64,000 nucleotides of DNA from Telmatactis stephensoni (taxonomy: Eukaryota; Cnidaria; Anthozoa; Actiniaria; Isophelliidae). The notes under the pieces are model-generated. The model was given only the letters and a program-made list of their open reading frames with translations, did no database searches and was not told the origin of the DNA. The stretch is taken from assembly GCA_029948255.1 (NCBI GenBank), contig JALIZF010001693.1:496001-560000 (forward strand). The letters are read 5' to 3'. Shown in pieces: positions 1-11,126 of the stretch; within the stretch, counting starts at the first letter, position 1, and every line of letters starts with the position of its first letter. Position numbers and translations under genes: made by a program.

Positions 1-224
1 CATGATTCTTTGAGACGAAAGAATTCAGAGTTTTTTGCATGTTTAATTTCTCATAGGGTGTTGTCTCAGAATTCCTATTGAGGCATATATTGTGGGCTTT
101 AAAAGTCTGTTTTGTCAAAAGATCCTTGTTGAATAGCGCATTAATCAAGCCATTGTCTTAATCTTGTTTATTTAAGTTCAATGAGTGGAATCATAATGAA
201 TAATGCATACTTTATTTATTTTAC
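1..224. other. No gene seen (left edge)
   Basis: AT-rich sequence with no supportable ORF. It ends in a pyrimidine-rich stretch and CAG just before the gag-like frame, which could be a splice acceptor. Confidence 0.4.
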
Positions 225-794
225 TTGACTCAGGTCTATGGGACTTGTGATATGCATAATTTTAATTTGAGCCTTATCTGGTCTCTGTCTGATTGTTTTA
301 GCCTGAATAAGTCATTACAATCCTTAACTCAAGCTTCCGTAGAAAAAGACCTGCAAAAGTTTATGGCATACGCGTCCCGTCCGCTGACGGAATTCAGAAA
401 CTACGAAGCTTTAGAGATGGTCGAAGCCTTGCAAAATGTCTCTCACGATATGAAACATGACAAGGAAACGTATTATCGTTTAGTATACCAGACTGCCAGA
501 TCAAAGGTGGAACTGCCGAATGAACACTTCCGAAGTCTGCTCCTTCGTCTTCTTGGAGATAAAGACCATGACCATGATACAGTAGTGAAAGTTGAAAAGA
601 ATTTTCGCCAGAAGAATCGATCCAGAGTAGATTGTGTGATGGGCCCTTCCACAGCCAGATCACCACGTACATCCCAGAATGTTGGTACATCACGCTGTTT
701 CTACTGCCAAAAGCCAGGCCATTTCAGGGCCAACTGCTATAGGAGAATGGCTGATATGAAATCAAAGGCTGAAAATTCCCCGTCGTCGAAATAA
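225..794 (+). CDS. Gag-like protein with CCHC zinc knuckle
   Basis: Open frame of about 189 codons with no ATG at its left edge. A pyrimidine tract ending in AG near 301 suggests the coding part may start there as an exon. The C-terminal part (residues about 158-171, nt 696-737) holds a C-x2-C-x4-H-x4-C zinc knuckle followed by a basic tail, the nucleic-acid-binding signature of retroelement Gag proteins. The middle is charged and helical-looking without a recognised domain. It lies 0.5 kb upstream of a degenerate DIRS-type polymerase on the same strand and is most simply that element's gag. It could instead belong to another element, since zinc knuckles are shared by several classes. Confidence 0.55.
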   Translation: MTQVYGTCDMHNFNLSLIWSLSDCFSLNKSLQSLTQASVEKDLQKFMAYASRPLTEFRNYEALEMVEALQNVSHDMKHDKETYYRLVYQTARSKVELPNEHFRSLLLRLLGDKDHDHDTVVKVEKNFRQKNRSRVDCVMGPSTARSPRTSQNVGTSRCFYCQKPGHFRANCYRRMADMKSKAENSPSSK

Positions 795-1308
795 ATGATG
801 ACGAAGTCATAGTAATTTTTTTGTTTTTTGCTGTTGTTAATTTAATTATCATGCACTTGAATATGTACTTGTTTTTGCCTACGTCCTTGAACAAATCTTG
901 GGTTACGCTTGATTATTCTTTTGTGTTGTTCCTTTTCTATTAAACAATAAGATATTTATGTCTACATATATCATACAAATGTAACTACTTTGTTTAGGTG
1001 TTTGAGAATAAAATTTGAAGTTGTTATGCTAAATGTTGTTCTTTTTGTGTGGCTATTTTCTCTGCTGAGTAATAATAAAATTAATAATAAAATAATAATT
1101 TGGGAGTCTCAGAGGTATAACAGCTCCGAAAATGGAATATCTAAATTAACCCTCCCGGTTTTACTGGGTCAGAGCTGTTATCTCTCTGCTGACAGAACGG
1201 GGCTCATTCAATCTCTACTTTCCTTCATTCTAGAAGAGACTATCTTGGTCTTGGGAAAGTGATCGAGCCTTTGACGCGGAGGTATCTTCAGCAATTCCAA
1301 AGAACAAA
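795..1308. other. Spacer between gag-like frame and pol remnant
   Basis: AT-rich sequence without a supportable gene. Two ORF-sized frames here show no domain and are probably chance. Confidence 0.4.
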
Positions 1309-3540
1309 GTGAGAAGGGTTGATGTTCATGGAAACCCCGTTCTTGTCAGCAGAGGGATAACAGCAAGTCCGAGTCTCGAGCAAACTTTGAGAAGGGTGGA
1401 ATGCGGGGAGGTCATCGGTAATATTGAAGATTTGATCTTCCGGGACCCCAGTTGTTATTGTTCCGGAGAACTTCATGAGCATGTGGTTTGCTGGGAGAAG
1501 ATTGCGTTAAGAAACCCGTCCAAAAGACACGTGGAGGTCCTTGATTGGCTCAGAAGTAAAGTTTCTATATTCCCTTTCTTTCAACACTTCAAGGGATCAT
1601 TTAAAGGGCAAAACTATGATTGTGACCGTCCTCCTTCCAGGGTGTTTCAAAACAATGCGTCGTGCAAATCATTTGTGGCCTTTATTCAACGTACCTTAAT
1701 TGATCGTTTAAAAACGGGTGCCATCTCTCTGGTGGGAAAAGTTGGTCTAGTGGAACGACCCTACCTTGTCCTTCGTCTCACAGTCGAACACACCAAACCA
1801 CGTTTATGTCATGACGCGCGTTATCTAAACCTCTGGATGCAAGATAAACTGTTCACGCTGGATAACGTGAAAGACCTGCCTCGTTACGTATCCAAAGATA
1901 GTTATCAAACGGTCTTAGACGACAAATCTGGTTACGACCATATCTTGCTAAGTGACGACAGCTGGACCTATTTTGATATTCAGTGGGGGGGCTGGTATTT
2001 CACCTGCAATACTTTGCCTTTTGGGTGGAAAATCTCCCCTATATTTACCATAGTACGGGACTCCTGGCTACAGATTTTTTCCACTCTGTTGGTGTCCCGT
2101 GTCTGTTATATATAGACGACAGGCATAATGGTCAGCTACAAGTCCCATTAGATCAAGGGGAATATGCGGTTTTACCTACAGAGGACCAGCGGAATTTCGC
2201 CGTAGCCAAGTCAACAATATTTTTGGTGGCTTACCATCTAGTACGTCTCGGCTACTTTCTTGGGCTCTCTAAGTCCATTTTAACGCCCAGGAAAGTTGTA
2301 CCGTATCTTGGCTTCCTGGTGGATTCATCCAACAAGGCGTTTCGTTTGATCCCTGAAAAGAAGCTGAAATTTCTTCAACTAATTCACCACACCTTAAAAG
2401 GTTGGTTTGTAAGCGTTAAAACCCTCCAGTGCCTAGTGGGTAAATGCGTGTCGTTCTCGGTGGTCGTCCCAGCGGCAAGGCTTTTCACCAAAGAGATGAA
2501 TCATGCCATCTCTCTCTGTAAACGCACCCAAAAACCAGTAGCTGTTCAAGGTCCACTTCGTGATGAAATCTCTCATTGGTTGTTCCTCGAAACTTGGGAC
2601 ACCCCACTTCCATGGCGTGACGAGTGTCACGTGCGCGTCACCATAGTGACAGACACTTAGGCGTCTGGCTGGGGTTACTCCATCATGACTGGTTCGGATC
2701 CACAACAGGTCTCTGATTACTGGTCTCCAGAGGAGCACACTTTGGATATTGCCACAAGGGAACCATTGCTATCGACTAGATGCTGTTGTGTTGTCGAGAT
2801 CAATTACAGAATGCTCGTGTCGATGTTCTTGTTGACAACCAAGCGGTTGTCCAATCTTGGAACCACCAGGGTGGGAGAAGTGGCTCACTGAACAAAGTTC
2901 TTAAACAGTTGTTCTACACCACTTCGAAGCTCATGCATGCAACATCCTGTTGCAGTTGTAGTATATCCCATCTAGTGAGAACCCAGCCAACCCTCCTTCT
3001 CGTCGCCTGTTGATGCTGGACTGTCAACTGACTCCTATAATGTGGCACACCGTCGAGCGTCTATTTGGAAAGTCAGCAGGCCACACATGCGATCTAATGG
3101 CTTTAGATTCTAATGCCATGAAAGAACAGAGAGGAAATCCACTACCCCATTTTACGTCACACCCTTTGCCTGGATCGTCTGGAGTAAATCTTTTCGCCCA
3201 GGACCTTACGCACCATAGGAATATTTTGCAGAGGCCTTATGTATTTCCCCCGTTGGTGATGGTTGGCCCGCTTCTATGTTTCCTTGAAAGTTATCGCCAA
3301 TCTTGCACTGTTGTTGTACTTGATACCTACCCCAGGAAATACTGGTGGCCACTCCTGCGACGCCAATCGTTGAAGTCATGCAAAATAGCCTCCAAAGGAG
3401 ACACCACAGCTCTCTTGTGCCCTCCAAGCGAGGTTGGGTACCCCATCCAGGCATCCCAGGAAACCTGTGGGCCTTCCATGTTGTGTTTTAGTCCAATGAA
3501 GCATTTGATGGACACTTTTTTGTTCTATTTAGTTCGATAA
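1309..3540 (+). pseudogene. DIRS-type RT-RNase H polyprotein, broken
   Basis: Frame 1309-2115 contains the RT fingers and palm: a KPRLCHDARYLNLWM segment, a DDKSGYDH motif and a TLPFGWK motif typical of YR retroelements. The frame shifts near 2100 and the polymerase box YIDD follows at 2109-2120 in another frame, continuing to a TAG at 2658 in the middle of the RNase H start (T-D-x-ASGWGY). RNase H-like residues (DNQAVVQSWNHQG) follow after a further shift. Frame 3010-3540 continues with the linker found between RNase H and recombinase in DIRS elements (IMWHTVERLFG, PYVFPPLV, WWPLL). I did not recognise a clear methyltransferase domain. At least four breaks show it is inactive. Confidence 0.75.
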
Positions 3541-3727
3541 TTGTAAACAGAACTCACATTAAGTACTCAGCAATGCTGCTGAAGGACAATTTTCACATAT
3601 ATAGGACTCACATTGCTCAATAATTCATGTAATAATGTATTTGATACTATTCAGCTTAATAAATATTAATGCGAATTTCATCCAACTTGTATTTCTATTA
3701 CATTCTTGGTGTCACTTGTTTCTCTAG

Positions 3728-5077
3728 GAACTGCCTGCCATCGCAAAGCTATTTGTCCCTTCCGTGAGGTGTCCTGTTTGTTCGCATGCAAACTATAGTG
3801 ATTTCCGGTTTTGTCAACGCTGTGGCTACAAAAGAAAAGTGATCCACGTGGAAAGAGGTCATGAAAGCGTGCACGTTGATATTGACCAGATCGACGAACG
3901 CTTGCGACAGTTACAAAACTTCGATCAGGCGACAAGTTATTCTAAACAGAAGGATTCCCTTCAAAAAGAATTTTCAGGTTTCCTAGATGCACTTCCAGGT
4001 CATGTAAGCCTGGCAACCGTGACACCACGCGATTTGTGCCGGTTTCTAGTCTTCAAAGATAAAACTGGCAAAACCCAGGTTCACCGAAATGGTTGTGCGC
4101 ATCTTGGCCAGCGAGGTCGATATACCTGTGGATGCCCCTTGAGGCTGTCCTACAAGACGGTGGATTCATATATCGGCAAGCTCCGGTCTATTTTCCATGC
4201 CATGGGGAGGGATGGTGAATGGGACCGACGTCTAGGGCTAGGCAACCCTGCAGCAGATAAGTCGGTTAAGGATTACCTCCATATTATAACAGCTGAACAG
4301 CTCCAAGCCCAAATAACCCCCAAACAGGCCACGCCCTTTTTTGTTGACAAACTGACGCAACTATCGTGTTATCTGTAAAGACAATTAGAGAATTGTAAAA
4401 CGCCTACCCAACGTTTTATCCTAGCCCGAGACCAGGCGTATTTTAAAATGGCATTTTTTAGTGGAGATCGTCCAGGGGACCTCGGTCAAATCAAAGTCCC
4501 TGGAATTCTTCGGTTCCCCGGCGACGACGGCTTGCTCTTCAACCACGTATGGGGTAAAACATTGAGGGATGGGGATGAAAACGTGTTTGGCCGAAACCCT
4601 CAGACCACCATTTGCCCCATTCGGGGTATTGAACGATACGTTGAGGTTGCTCGCCAGAAGAAGATTGACCTAACTCGCGGTTTTCTGTTTCGACCAACAA
4701 CGCCCAATGGAGGCATCCAAGACTTACCGCTGACTTCGTCTACTGCCGAAGCTCGTCTCTGAGTATATCTGAGAGATATGGGAGCAGATGACGGTGAAAC
4801 GTTGCATGGCTTTCGTTCTGGCTGTGCGATTACATTGGCGCTTAAGGGGGCTGAGCTATCTGAAATCATGGACCACGTTGGTTGGTCACGAAGACACACT
4901 GCTCTATATTATTTGCAATTAGCAAAGGTGCTTAATCCGCATGGTGCATCGGCTCGGCTTGCCTCCGAGAATGTGATGGAGGTGGCTAGCCCCTGGCAGG
5001 ATTTGAACGAACTTAAACGCTTTGTGTGTGCATTCCCTGCCGACAATCCGAATAAGAGACCCCATAAGGATTCATAA
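3728..5077 (+). pseudogene. Tyrosine recombinase with ALOG-like DNA-binding domain
   Basis: The frame opens after a TCTCTAG that could be a splice acceptor and is interrupted by TAA at 4376 and TGA at 4760. In the first frame, counted from nt 3764, a zinc ribbon (C-x2-C-x10-C-x2-C, residues 3-20) precedes residues about 59-172, which resemble the plant ALOG domain. That part includes DKTGKTQVH, an inserted zinc ribbon H107-x3-C111...C122-x-C124, then CPLRLSYKTVDSYIGKLR and a conserved NP-x7-DYL. The catalytic part follows in two more frames: Arg at 4469 (GDRPGD), H-x2-R at 4805-4816 (HGFR), H and W (DHVGW), and the Tyr nucleophile in ALYYLQL near 4907-4912. All key catalytic residues survive although the frame is broken. 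Confidence 0.75.
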
Positions 5078-5640
5078 TACTTAGTCACAAGCAATCCTTT
5101 AAATTAGGTGTGGGATTAGATTTGGGCAAAAGTGAGGATTGGGAGTTGATTTTTTGGGGGGGAAGACATATAGGGGACTTTGAGAAGTGTAAGAGTAGTA
5201 TTGTAAGATTATATAGTTAAAGTTGTAACTGATAGGTGAAGAGGCGCTGAATAATATTTCATCCCATTCCTTAATTCAATTGAGCATGAATGGGAGTGTT
5301 GTAGAATAGATTACTATTCCCATTTCTAGTAGTTTTGGTTATGCCCTCTCATTCTGAACAATAATGCCACTTCACCATGCATCGTCTTGATACATTCCAT
5401 AGTTATGCATTTAGAAGTGCGGGTTTCTTTGCAAGAATACAGAACCAAAGGTAATTGTTTTGGCAAAACACAGAGAAATATAATTTCCCACTTGAGTGTT
5501 TGATCAGTGTCTGAGTTCGCATGATTTTGAAAATGCGTTTATTGTAGGTGCAAATGTGAATGATCCACTTAATTTAGATCAGATTTATGAAATAAATATA
5601 TTCTTATTCCAACAAAAACGTCTTGCCAATAGTATTTTAA
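5078..5640. other. Intergenic, nothing recognised
   Basis: AT-rich sequence with a short G run near 5157. It separates the DIRS remnant from the Gypsy remnant. No repeat, RNA gene or ORF could be supported. Confidence 0.4.
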
Positions 5641-5651
5641 ATATTTAATCT

Positions 5652-7398
5652 TGACAAACGATCAGCCGAGGAGGTAAGAGGATCTTTTACGAAATTAGAA
5701 CATGCATTTGAAAACGTTGTTTCAAGACATGAGGAAGTCGCCAGGTTGATAGACAACGACGAACGTATCTCGAAAGTTTTAAGTACATTGCCTGCACAAC
5801 CATTAACTGGGGAGTGTAGTTCCTTTTCTGTTATCAGTAATGTATCGCAAAATGCCAATGCTAGTAAGGGCCACAGTGACTCAGAAATGAGTGGAATGAG
5901 AATACAACGATGGGGATTACGACTGCAACCATATAAACTATCTATAAAGTATCAGCCAGGAAACACTAATCCTAGCGATTATTTGTCACGTCATCCACCT
6001 TCAAACGGTGAGTCCAAAACACCACTACAGCAAACCGCAGCTGAACAATATATTAATTTCATTGCGCAAACATCAACACCAAGATCTATGACACTAGAGG
6101 AAATCAAAGAAGCCACAAGTAAGGACAAAACATTGCAACAAGTTATGAATTTTGTACGTACTTCACGATGGCATGACATGAAAATAATTACAGACACTGA
6201 TGTCGACTTAAAGGAACTTCATTCGTTCTACATTATACGTGATGAACTTACGTGCCATACTGACAACATTCTACTAAGGAACAATTTAATCGTCATACCA
6301 CGCACGTTGCGACAAAGAACCGTCGATATCGCACACGAGGGTCATCAAGGAATTAATCGCACAAAAGCATTTGTGAGATCCAAGATATGGTTTCCGGGAA
6401 TTAATGAAACTGTCGATAACACGGTTAAGAGTTGCATTGCATGTCAAGCCACTACATATAACAACACATCTCGAAAGGAACCTCTTCAAATGACAAACAT
6501 GCCTTCTAGAGCATGGGAATACTTAAGTGCTGACTTCTGTGGTCCACTCCCGACAGGAGAATACCTATTGACTGTGACTGATGAACACTCTAGGTATCCA
6601 GTTGTTAAAATCGTACGATCTACCTAAGCTAATACTGTTATCCCTGTACTTGACAAAATTCTAGCACAATTTGGATGTCCCAAAGAACTTAAAACTGACA
6701 ATGGACCACCATTCAACTCAATTAAATTTGCACAATATATGGGTCTTAAACATCGCAAGATTACACCCAGATGGCCCCAAGGGAATGGCCAAGTTGAAAC
6801 ATTTAACACCCAACTCATAAAAGCAATACGAACTGCACATGCTGAAGGAAAGCAATGGAAACAGGCTATGCACACATTCTTAAGACAATATCGCAGCACC
6901 CCACACTCAACAACAAAATACACTCCTCATCGACTTCTCTTCGGACGAGAACCAAGAACAAAACTCCCAGAATTGACAGCAACCAAGCCGGAATCAAGCA
7001 TCACTGCCCAAGCTAAGGTAAACGATGGCCTAGCAAAGTCCAAAGCTAAACAGTATGCAGACGCAAGTAACAAAGCTAAACACCGAGAATTTGAAATTGG
7101 AGAAAGAGTCCTAGTAAAGAATGAACAGAAAAGAAACAAGTTGTCTACACCCTACAAACCAGAGCCATTTTATGTCAAAGAGAAAAAAGGGAACATGATC
7201 ACAGCTTCATCAAATGGAAAGGACATCACAAGGAACTCATCATTCTTCAAAAGGCTGCACCAGAATGAAGTTAAGCAGGAAAAGGCGAGTGCAAGCAAAG
7301 GTGATACATCCAGCACTTTAACTGCAATACCTCCATCAAGCAGGCCTGTGAGACAAAGACGTCCACCAGCTTATCTGAAAGACTTTGTGAGATTTTAG
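5652..7398 (+). pseudogene. Ty3/Gypsy pol remnant (RNase H end and integrase)
   Basis: A single frame with one nonsense codon (TAA at 6625). After about 75 codons of unrecognised charged sequence, the end of RNase H appears at about 5905-6000 (RIQRWGLRLQPYKL, then NPSDYLSR). The integrase follows: an H-x3-H...C-x2-C zinc-binding domain at about 6334-6455, then a catalytic core with D in SADFCGP (near 6530), D in KTDNGPPF (near 6697) and E in NGQVETF (near 6794). A C-terminal basic region ends at 7398. Protease, RT and most of gag are absent, so the copy has a large internal deletion. The first 75 residues may be gag joined by that deletion. It ends 150 bp before an LTR. Confidence 0.8.
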
Positions 7399-7550
7399 TA
7401 CAGATACACTTCAAGACAGTAGTGATAAAGAAACTCTATTTTGTTACAGTTTGAGTATTAGACATTAGCACTCTCATTCAATAATCATTGACAATCATTA
7501 GTAGTGTAATAATAGTTGTATACAAATTTAGTATCCGCAGTTGGGAGGGA

Positions 7551-7689
7551 TGTAATGTCCTAGTCATGACGTCATAGTCACATGATTATGTATATATATA
7601 AAAGCACATGTTAATCACTATTAGGACATTCGGGTTTGATTAAAGCGTGATTCTAATCAACGGCAGTGTCTGTTTGTTTATCTATTACA
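7551..7689 (+). repeat. 3' LTR of the Gypsy remnant
   Basis: The segment begins TGTAAT and ends ATTACA, the short inverted TG...CA ends expected of an LTR, and is directly preceded by a purine tract (TTGGGAGGGA at 7541-7550) that fits the plus-strand primer site. At 139 bp it is short for a Gypsy LTR. It holds a TATA box and an ATTAAA that could be a polyadenylation signal. No matching 5' LTR was seen in the window. Confidence 0.65.
7567..7604 (+). promoter_or_regulatory. LTR promoter: CRE palindrome and TATA box
   Basis: TGACGTCA at 7567-7574 is a perfect CRE-type (CREB/ATF) palindrome and TATATATATAAAAG at 7591-7604 is a strong TATA element. Both lie inside the LTR in the right order for an LTR promoter. 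Activity is inferred. Confidence 0.45.
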
Positions 7690-7769
7690 GCTCCCAACTT
7701 CGGATTTGAAGCTGTTTACAGCACGAACCAAGTGAATTTTCATCCTGTCATCTTTAAGCACCAAAGCGC

Positions 7770-8120
7770 TTCTGGGGAACGTTGTATCTGTTATTACAAA
7801 TCCTACTGTTATGTGGCGATGTTGAAGCAAACCCTGGCCCGCAATTTAAATATCCATGTGGTTCAAGCTACTGAAAAGAAACAAACGTGGAATTCAATGT
7901 GATGCCTGCGATATTTGGTACCACACTCATTGTATGCTGATATCGTCAACAATGTATGATCACTTGGCAAACTCATAGGCAGTATGGATCTGTTCGAGCT
8001 TCAATCTACCAATTTTTTCCGAAATCGTTGCTGGTGGATTCAAGTGGCCCTGACATTAATAATCAATTTTCATCTCTGAGTCTGCATGACTGATTATCTG
8101 AAGACAATAATCAATTACCC
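7770..8120 (+). pseudogene. LINE ORF remnant with 2A motif and PHD finger
   Basis: In the frame through 7800, a leucine-rich stretch runs into CGDVEANPGP (2A core DVEANPGP at 7818-7841). This matches the 2A ribosome-skipping consensus D-x-E-x-NPGP known in some non-LTR retrotransposons. A stop and one-base shift near 7881 follow, then the second half of a PHD-type zinc finger (GIQCDACDIWYHTHCM, then WICSS) at about 7890-8010. A Ser-rich stretch continues to about 8120. 2A plus PHD before an endonuclease-RT is a known layout of CR1/L2-like LINEs in marine invertebrates. Endonuclease and RT are missing here. Confidence 0.6.
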
Positions 8121-8129
8121 ATGGTATCA

Positions 8130-9065
8130 TTAGGCTATCAATTACCATCCAAGAAGAATCAAGAACAGAGTTCGCATAGCTGGAGAATGCAATGTTGCAG
8201 ATAACTTATTGCTGGTTTACCAGTCAAGCAGCTCACAGAAAGGTGGTAGAAGGGACCAGAAATTCTACTACGTCCCAAAGAAGAATGGCCAATAGCTACT
8301 GAGACCTGTAAAGATCGCAAAGAAACAGACAAAGAACATAAGAAAGTTAAGGCAGTGGCGTCGCCATGATAACATGACTAAAAAGATTCAACAACCTGCA
8401 TGCAAAGAAAAATAAAACCTACACAGCTCAATCTGGACACCTTGCACCACAAGAACTGGAATGGACCAGCAAGTTTGCAGTTAAAGATGTGCATGATTCA
8501 AGGATGGGACGTGGATAAGACGTATGATTACTGAGCTGACAAAGGAATGGAATGGAAATTCGTAACCCCAGGTGTGCCTCGCCAAAATGGATGTGCAGAC
8601 ACCATCAAAAGTTGTAAAATATGCTCTTAACAAATCAATTGGTGAACAAGTTCTCGCACCATTTGAGCTTCATACCTGCCTATTGGCAGTTGACAATCTT
8701 GTAAACTTGTACAAAATGACCCAGATATGGTTCATACCTGTGTCCCAATAACATGCTGTTAGGAAGAGTGCCCTCTCATGTTCCTGAAGGTCCACTTGAA
8801 CAAACAAGAATAGCAGACAAAGAGTTGAATTTGTGCAAAGAGTCCTGGAGATGCTGGACAAACATATATATTGACTGAAATGGAAGGCAGAGAAGCTAGA
8901 TGTCTGTGTGGGTGGTGTAGTTATGATGAGTGACCAGAATGCAGTGTGTATAAAGTGGGCCATTGCTAGATGAGATAGTAAAGTACGAAATGTGAAGGTG
9001 AAGGCAGCATCTGGCCAGTACTCAAGACCAGTAACGAAGGTAGTAGGTAATTCTTCCAAAAGAAG
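8130..9065 (+). pseudogene. BEL/Pao pol remnant (RNase H end and integrase)
   Basis: Fragments in shifting frames match the 3' part of BEL/Pao pol: RGLPVKQL-like and WKGPE residues with EEWP at about 8215-8300, the integrase core end (GMEWKFVTPGVPRQNGCAD) at about 8543-8605, and NNMLLGRVPSHVPEGPLEQTR at about 8748-8810. The Pao-type C-terminal domain (VGGVVMMSDQNAVCIKWAIAR, then KVRNVKVKAASGQYSRPVTK) runs to about 9045. The catalytic Glu expected in NGCAE reads Asp here. Many stops and indels show an old copy. The CACTA-1 element is inserted about 200 bp downstream. Confidence 0.7.
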
Positions 9066-9264
9066 GAGATGAGTAATAAAGATGAGGACAACGCCCTCAT
9101 AGTTGGAAAATTGCCTGTGAATGATCAACTAGTTTTAATAGACCTTTTGAAATTAAGACGTTTGTCCCAAGTCTGAGGACGTCCTACTTAACAAATGACT
9201 TAGACCTAAATAATGAGTTGGCTTCATTATTAGCATAATGATAGACGCGGCTGCATAGCAGTGA

Positions 9265-9610
9265 CACTACTACTGTAAAACCTATGAAAACCTTATGAAA
9301 AAGCTATGAAATTTACACAGGCTATGAAATTACCTATGAAAACATTTCATAGTGCTATGAAATTTTCTTTTCATAGCCCTATGAAAATCAACATGCTATG
9401 AAAGTACTATGAAATTATTCACTGGCCTAAATTCAACCCTATGAAATCTTTTCATAGGATTACTTATGCTATGAAATTGCTATGAAATACATTTTGTCGT
9501 TAATCCAACCCTATGAAATCTTTTCATGGGATTTCTTGTGCTATGAAATAGCTATGAAATACATTTCTTACTTATAATTAATTAATTTAACCCTATGAAA
9601 ACATTTCATT
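9265..9610 (+). repeat. CACTA-1 left terminal inverted repeat and subterminal repeats
   Basis: After the CACTACTAC terminus there are about fifteen copies of CTATGAAA in direct orientation and three inverted (TTTCATAG) within 340 bp, often preceded by C or G. Subterminal repeats of plant CACTA elements bind the element-encoded TNPA/TNP1 protein; a similar role here is inferred. Confidence 0.8.
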
Positions 9611-10002
9611 GAATTCTTTATTATACATTTATACATATCTCATCACAATCAGTTGATTGTTATTTTAAGTATTTGTGACTCAAATTTGATCATAGATATG
9701 TACATGTATACATGATTTGCAACAAATTGATAGCTAGCTGGGAAAAGACAGTGCAGAGCTAAATTGTTCAGCCTCGTAGTTGGATTGTTAAAATGATCAG
9801 CCTTGAAGACACCAAGTGAACTGCTGACCAGTAGAGCAAACCACTGAACAGAAGGCGATATCGCTAGTCCATTGCAAAATTGAGAGTTGCTCTCATATAA
9901 ACAGCCCTAGTTCTCACGGCCACAGTGTGAGATTAGTTTCACTGCTCACTGTGCTTGCAGCAATATTATTACCTGAGTACTATGCACAACAAAGTACAAA
10001 AA

Positions 10003-10593
10003 TTAATTGTTTAAAATATATAAAATGTCCATGTTATCAACTGGTTTGGCTGTGACCAGTGGCCTTGAAATATATTCAAACTTTGCAGGTATGATGACCG
10101 TTTTTGAATGTCCAGGGATTACCCTCCATTGATTTAGACTTGTGTGAACTGTGCTATTGTGTTCAAACATTTCCATGACAGCAAACTTGGTCGTCTTGCC
10201 ACCATAGTTGTGACTGAAGAAATGCTTTATCTGCCCAAAAGTGGGATTGATGTCAGCAGTCTCTGCCTCTAGTTTTAATTCAACTACTGAAGACACCTTT
10301 GACAACCTTTCTTTCTCCCCACCTCTCCACTCAACAACTCTTCCAGATACCATTTCACTGTGGCTGTGTGAAATTGAAATTTCTGTCAAGAAATCCTCAT
10401 CTTCTGTGATGTCATAAAAATTCTTTAAGACAATAGTAACATTGTCTGGGGCTGGAATGCTCTCAACAGCAGTACTAGTACTAGTGATTTCATCATCGGC
10501 ATCATCATCTGAACTGATATCCAAATCAAAGAAAGGGCTTTCAGCTGTTGGAAGTCTTCCAGACATCTTCATATATTGACACAAGTCATGTAC
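10003..10593 (-). CDS. CACTA-1 transposase, C-terminal exon
   Basis: Starts after an AG acceptor at 10594-10595 and ends at a stop at 10003. An acidic linker (DISSDDDADDE) is followed by IKHFFSHNYGGKTTKFAVMEMF and VIIPAKFEYISRPLVTA, matching the C-terminal domain of CACTA transposases. Confidence 0.75.
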   Translation of the reverse strand, partial: VHDLCQYMKMSGRLPTAESPFFDLDISSDDDADDEITSTSTAVESIPAPDNVTIVLKNFYDITEDEDFLTEISISHSHSEMVSGRVVEWRGGEKERLSKVSSVVELKLEAETADINPTFGQIKHFFSHNYGGKTTKFAVMEMFEHNSTVHTSLNQWRVIPGHSKTVIIPAKFEYISRPLVTAKPVDNMDILYILNN

Positions 10594-10942
10594 CTAAATT
10601 TAATGAAACCACATTGGTTGATGAATGAATGAATGAATCTGTTTAGGTTTTGGAGTTTCAAAGTTGAAAGGGTGCTCCTGAAAAATTATGAGATCAAGCC
10701 ACCTCAAGATTTCCTAGTACTTTTACTATTTTTTACTGGCCAACTGCTATTGAACATGAAACAGGTCTAAAACTGGTTTGGTAGGTGGTTGAATCCACAG
10801 GGTGACCATTTTATCAAAAAATCTCAAATCAGATGGCTGAATGGCTAAATTAGGCAAGTATCAGATTTCAATCCTTGTTGTTGTCTGAAGATAAGGAGGA
10901 AGGATGTATCCATTAGGCACTTTTAACACTGTCAATACTCAC

Positions 10943-11104
10943 TTGGTATGTTCTCATTATTGTAGCTTCAGGAGTTTTTCGGTTCATAACACGTCTTGAG
11001 ATCCATGAATTAAACCTCTCGTACATCCACATGCTCCAGCTGTGTGTTGGACCTTGAATCTCTATCCCATCAACAATATGTCTTAAAATGTGCAAACTTA
11101 TTAC
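10943..11104 (-). CDS. CACTA-1 transposase, DUF4218-like exon
   Basis: Acceptor at 11105-11106 and donor at 10942. The exon encodes LHILRHIVDGIEIQGPTHSW, then MYERFNSWI and RRVMNRKTPEATIMRTYQ, the 'H-x-GP-x-W-x-FER' pattern of DUF4218 near the end of CACTA transposases. Confidence 0.75.
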
Positions 11105-11126
11105 CTAATAACAAACAAAAAATATA

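Larger units (their letters stand above)
225..5077 (+). mobile_element. Degenerate DIRS1-type retroelement
   Basis: The order gag-like zinc knuckle, reverse transcriptase, RNase H, linker, tyrosine recombinase on one strand is that of DIRS-type retrotransposons, which integrate with a tyrosine recombinase instead of a DDE integrase. Frames are broken several times (stops at 2658, 4376 and 4760; frame changes near 2100, 2780 and 2960), so this copy is dead. Terminal or split repeats were not found by eye, so the outer ends are uncertain. Confidence 0.7.

Noticed and set aside
8670..9128. 152-codon minus-strand ORF
   Set aside because: It lies opposite the BEL/Pao integrase remnant, whose plus-strand motifs are clear.
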